Position numbers and translations under genes: made by a program. The notes below the pieces were generated by a model. That model worked only from the letters and a program-made list of their open reading frames with translations, had not been told where the DNA came from and searched no databases. Positions 28,990-32,500 of a DNA stretch of 32,500 nt are shown here, piece after piece. The DNA is from Chrysomallon squamiferum. Lineage: Eukaryota; Mollusca; Gastropoda; Neomphalida; Peltospiridae. Numbering within the stretch: position 1 is the first letter of the stretch; each line of letters starts with the position of its first letter. Location of the stretch: assembly GCA_012295275.1 (NCBI GenBank), contig CM022678.1:17334278-17366777 (forward strand). The letters are read 5' to 3'.

Positions 28990-30065
28990 GCAATATATTG
29001 GTAAAAAAAAAAAAGAAAAAAAGAAGAAAAAAAAAACAAGATAAAACTTAAAAGAAGGTTGAAATAAAAATGACAAAACCCATAAAAGCAGAAGAATAAG
29101 AAGAAAATGAAGACACATTTAGAATGAGAAGCAGAAATAAGAGAAAAGAATACTTATAAAAAGCAATAAAAATAAGACGAAAAAAATTAATAAGAAAACG
29201 AAGACATAAAAATAAGAAGAAAAAATATAAGTGCTCATTTGAAAGATACAGTTAAAAAGAATAATATAAAAGCAATGATGATAACAGACAAGAAAAAGAA
29301 GAAACACTAAGAGTGTTTAACAGACAAAAACAACAAAAATATTTTTAAAATAGGAAATGAAAATAATAATAAGAAAAAAGACCAAAAATAAAATTGAAGA
29401 TTAAGATGAAAAAAGAATGTAGAAGAATAACACGCATATAAGAATATTAAAAAAATAAAATAAAAGAAAAAGACAAAAATAAAAAATATATATAAATAAA
29501 ATAGACATACAAACAAGAAAAAGAGAAGACAGAAGAATAGTAAGAAAACTAAGATAAATCAGTAATACTAAGGGTAAAAAAAACAACAAAAAAAAACAAC
29601 CTAAGATAGACTATGAAGAATAAGAAAAAAGCTTTAAGAATGATAATTAGTTTGATGAAACAGAAATATTCTAAAAAGACAAGGAAGTGCTGTAAAAAGA
29701 AATAAGACACAAGAATAATTAAAACGAAAAAAAAACATGAAGAGAGAATTATGAGAAGAAAAAGAACAATAAAGAAGAATAAGAAGAAAAGAGAAAAAAC
29801 AAGAATAAGAAGAAGTAAGAATGGCAAATACACTGTATTGAGAAAAGTAAAAAACCCAGTAATTATTATAATCAAAGAAAACATCCAGAAAACTGAAGAA
29901 TAAGCAGAATAAGAAATAAGGATAGAAAGACGCAAAACCAGTAATAATTATTTAAAATAAATAAATAAATAAAAAACAAACAAACAAGAAGACAGAAGAA
30001 TATGAAGAAACAAAAGACTGAAGAATAAAAATTATGAAACCATAAAAATATATAAGAAAACAAAA
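28990..30065. repeat. ~1 kb polypurine (A/G)-rich degenerate tract
   Basis: The plus strand is overwhelmingly A with G (words such as AAGAAGAATAAGAAGAAAA) and has few C or T, so the minus strand is polypyrimidine. The apparent minus-strand ORFs here are Phe/Leu-rich artefacts of that bias. Confidence 0.85.
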
Positions 30066-30384
30066 ATAATAATAATAATAATATTTAAATTAAATATATT
30101 AAATTCTACTATATCATAAATATATAATTATTTTTGATTTATTTAATTATTGTTATTATTATCATTATTATTATTATTACTATTATTAGTAGTAGTATTA
30201 GTATTATTAGTATTTTGATGTTATTATTATCATTTGTTTGTTTATTTATTTATTTATTTATTCTTTTCTTTTCTTATTTTAATAAAAAGAAGAAACTGAT
30301 TAAGAAAATTAATTCATAAAAGATTTACCAGGGTTTTCATAGTTATTCCCCTTACTTCAGAATACTCTTTGTTACAGTATCTTT

Positions 30385-30462
30385 TATGTATTTAAAAAAA
30401 TAATAAATCAGGTAATAATAAATCAGGTAATAATAAATCAGATAAAAATAAATCAAATAAAT
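30385..30462. repeat. 15-bp tandem repeat TAATAAATCAGGTAA
   Basis: Three to four units with period 15, the last degenerate, followed by (AAT)n at 30466-30493. Confidence 0.85.
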
Positions 30463-30899
30463 TAACAACAATAATAATAATAATAATAATAATAGTGGTA
30501 GTAGTAGAAGCAGTAAATAAAACAAAATAAAATAAATAAAGTCACATTCACATAACAGAAACATTTCTAAGAAGCTGTGTTCTACAAGGAAAGTTACAAA
30601 GTCACATCTTGTTCAGTACTTTTACTGATTTTAAAATAAAAATGCCTTAGATGGAAACAGCTGTAACAGTTTTGGAAATAAATGCTGTATTTTAGAAATC
30701 TGTAAAGCAACAGAGAATGGGGGAGTTAAGAGCAAAACTAGATAGAAAGAAGAATGACAATGAGAAAGAAAGATGAAAAGAAACAGGTAAAATAACAGTT
30801 TCAATCCTCAAGACATTTTTAACTGTGTCATGTTTGACATGCACTTCTGCAAAAATGATTAAAAAATATATTTGTTTGTTTGTTTTGTTTAATTTTTAA

Positions 30900-30904
30900 T
30901 TAAT

Positions 30905-30935
<31 letters not shown>

Positions 30936-30945
30936 CGTATTTACT
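30900..30945. repeat. (TTTA)n microsatellite
   Basis: About ten TTTA units. A similar tract is at 30236-30262. Confidence 0.93.
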
Positions 30946-31132
30946 AATTTGGATTTGAGTCAGTCCTCTCCCTTATAACTTTTCCTGTTCCCAGTAACTG
31001 ACAGGCTAATGAAATAAACAGATACAATATATAAAATAATGAATAAAAGTGCTAAATTTCTCTTCATTTTCATCATTTTATTAATGTATGACTGACACCT
31101 ATAAGCACAATACAATATTCATTTCATTTCTG

Positions 31133-31138
<6 letters not shown>

Positions 31139-31178
<40 letters not shown>
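31139..31178. repeat. (CT)n microsatellite
   Basis: About 20 CT units ending in CCCCC. Confidence 0.97.
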
Positions 31179-31180
<2 letters not shown>

Positions 31181-31404
31181 CCAGTACTGATAGTACTGTT
31201 GTTAATATTATTATATTTCTGTTACTACTACTGCTGCTGATGCTGCTACTACAGTACTGGTTTTACTATTACTATTGCTAACTCTAGCAATTATTACTAC
31301 TAGTAACAGTAAAAACACTCCTGTTACTACTGTTATTATTATCACTGCTACTGTTGCTGTGCTATTGTTACTATACTTACTGCTGCCAGTGATACTGTTA
31401 TCCC

Positions 31405-31410
31405 CACCAT

Positions 31411-31459
<49 letters not shown>

Positions 31460-31532
31460 GCAACTACTATTACAACTACTAGTACTACTACTACTTATTT
31501 TACTACTAGTATACTACTACTACTACTACTGC

Positions 31533-31597
<65 letters not shown>
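31405..31597. repeat. (CTA)n then (CT)n compound microsatellite
   Basis: CTA trinucleotides (31411-31530, with CAA and AGT variants) lead into about 31 CT units (31535-31597). Confidence 0.96.
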
Positions 31598-31599
<2 letters not shown>

Positions 31600-32059
31600 G
31601 ATCACTGACACTTTAACGTGCATAAATTATGCAGATTCTACGATCACCAGAAGGTGTAACAGGGTCAATTATTCAGAAAAACGGTGTCGTCTGAAATCAC
31701 TTCTCACATCCTTTACTCACTCTCTGTCGAATTTGTCTCGGTCCAGCTTCAAAGAACGAACTTACGAAGTTCACGAAAACAGGAACGTGCGTGGAATAAA
31801 TTACCGAGCTCTTGAACATCCTGAAACGACATTTTATGTCTTGCCATTTAATTAACTATGCAACAGTTCATTAAGCCAAGTGTTTGCTTGTAAGCGGTGT
31901 AGTGTGTGTAATGGGGGTTCGTAATCAACAATAATGTTACGTCATTCGCAACTGACAATAACATTACGTCATCAGTCCGCGAGTCTTTGTCACGATGTTG
32001 GCGTAAGTGCTGTAATTTTTTGTCCATGTTGTTGCTGCTGTTATTTATTTTTTCTTTGT

Positions 32060-32090
32060 TCTTATTATTGTTATTATTATTATTATTATT

Positions 32091-32144
<54 letters not shown>

Positions 32145-32145
32145 G
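32060..32145. repeat. (ATT)n/(GTT)n microsatellite
   Basis: ATT units passing into about 19 perfect GTT units. Degenerate GTT/ATT sequence continues to the end of the window. Confidence 0.96.
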
Positions 32146-32500
32146 CTAGCTGCTGCAACTGTAACTTATTTTCCTTTTCATTCATTTATTTATTTATTCT
32201 CCTATCTATCCATCATAATCATTATCATCATCATCACCATCGACATAAATATCGTTGTTGCTGTTCTTAAATTTATTATTTATTAACTTATTCTTTAATT
32301 TTTTAAATGTATTATTGTTGTTCTGTGTTGTTGTTGTTGTTTTTCTTACTGTTTCTATGATTGTTGATGCTATTATTATGGATATTGCTGTTGTTGCTGT
32401 TTATTTATTTATTTTTTCTGTTCATTATGGTTATTAACAGTATCATCTTTATTGTTGTTACTATAGTTTCTATTACTGTTGATGCTACTATTACTGATGT

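Larger units (their letters stand above)
28321..32500. other. Intergenic region upstream of RPS8
   Basis: No gene recognised. It begins with the presumed RPS8 promoter and continues through a ~1 kb polypurine region and a chain of microsatellites. A more complex stretch at 31600-32030 contains two TTACGTCAT motifs (31937-31945, 31964-31972) and could be regulatory or an unrecognised 5' exon. Confidence 0.6.

Noticed and set aside
29119-29935. Minus-strand Phe/Leu-rich ORFs resembling membrane proteins
   Set aside because: A consequence of the polypurine composition. Many short overlapping frames, no start or splice support.

Overview
This is intron-rich, AT-rich animal DNA crowded with microsatellites. 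Three protein-coding genes can be assembled from splice sites and reading-frame phase, all on the minus strand. The dense di-, tri- and tetranucleotide repeats, short exons in kilobase introns, and an EGF-repeat receptor phosphatase suggest a lophotrochozoan, most likely a mollusc (possibly a cephalopod). The organism is an inference.

Layout. (1) 1-2530: simple repeats and unique AT-rich DNA downstream of the first gene. (2) 2531-13045, minus: a complete 13-exon receptor-type protein tyrosine phosphatase. It has a signal peptide, a ShKT-like module, about nine EGF-like repeats, one transmembrane helix, a basic and acidic juxtamembrane region and one PTP domain. Two exons carry opposite 1-nt reading-frame breaks, either assembly errors or a decaying gene. 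(3) 15195-17901, minus: a 4-exon gene for a secreted 226-residue protein made of three tandem cysteine-rich repeats, not confidently assigned to a family. (4) 19685-28320, minus: RPS8 (ribosomal protein eS8), six exons, 208 residues, intact, with a 5' TOP-like leader. (5) 28321-32500: upstream of RPS8, a ~1 kb polypurine stretch and many microsatellites, with no gene recognised.

The most interesting part lies in the RPS8 introns. Six box C/D snoRNA-like elements, not visible as ORFs, sit there in the sense orientation. Three in intron 5 carry, intact or damaged, the guide to the 28S AGUAACUAUGAC segment (the SNORD46/snR63 site; SNORD46 is also hosted by RPS8 in mammals). Three in introns 2 and 4 carry a guide to the 28S CCGAAAGAUGGUG segment (the SNORD32/SNORD51 site, which has other host genes in mammals). 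Two of these are identical within a 93-bp duplicated block found in two different introns. A pair of related elements in intron 5 may be a seventh, unusual guide. Intron 2 also holds a 15-copy, 50-bp minisatellite abutting the 5' splice site.
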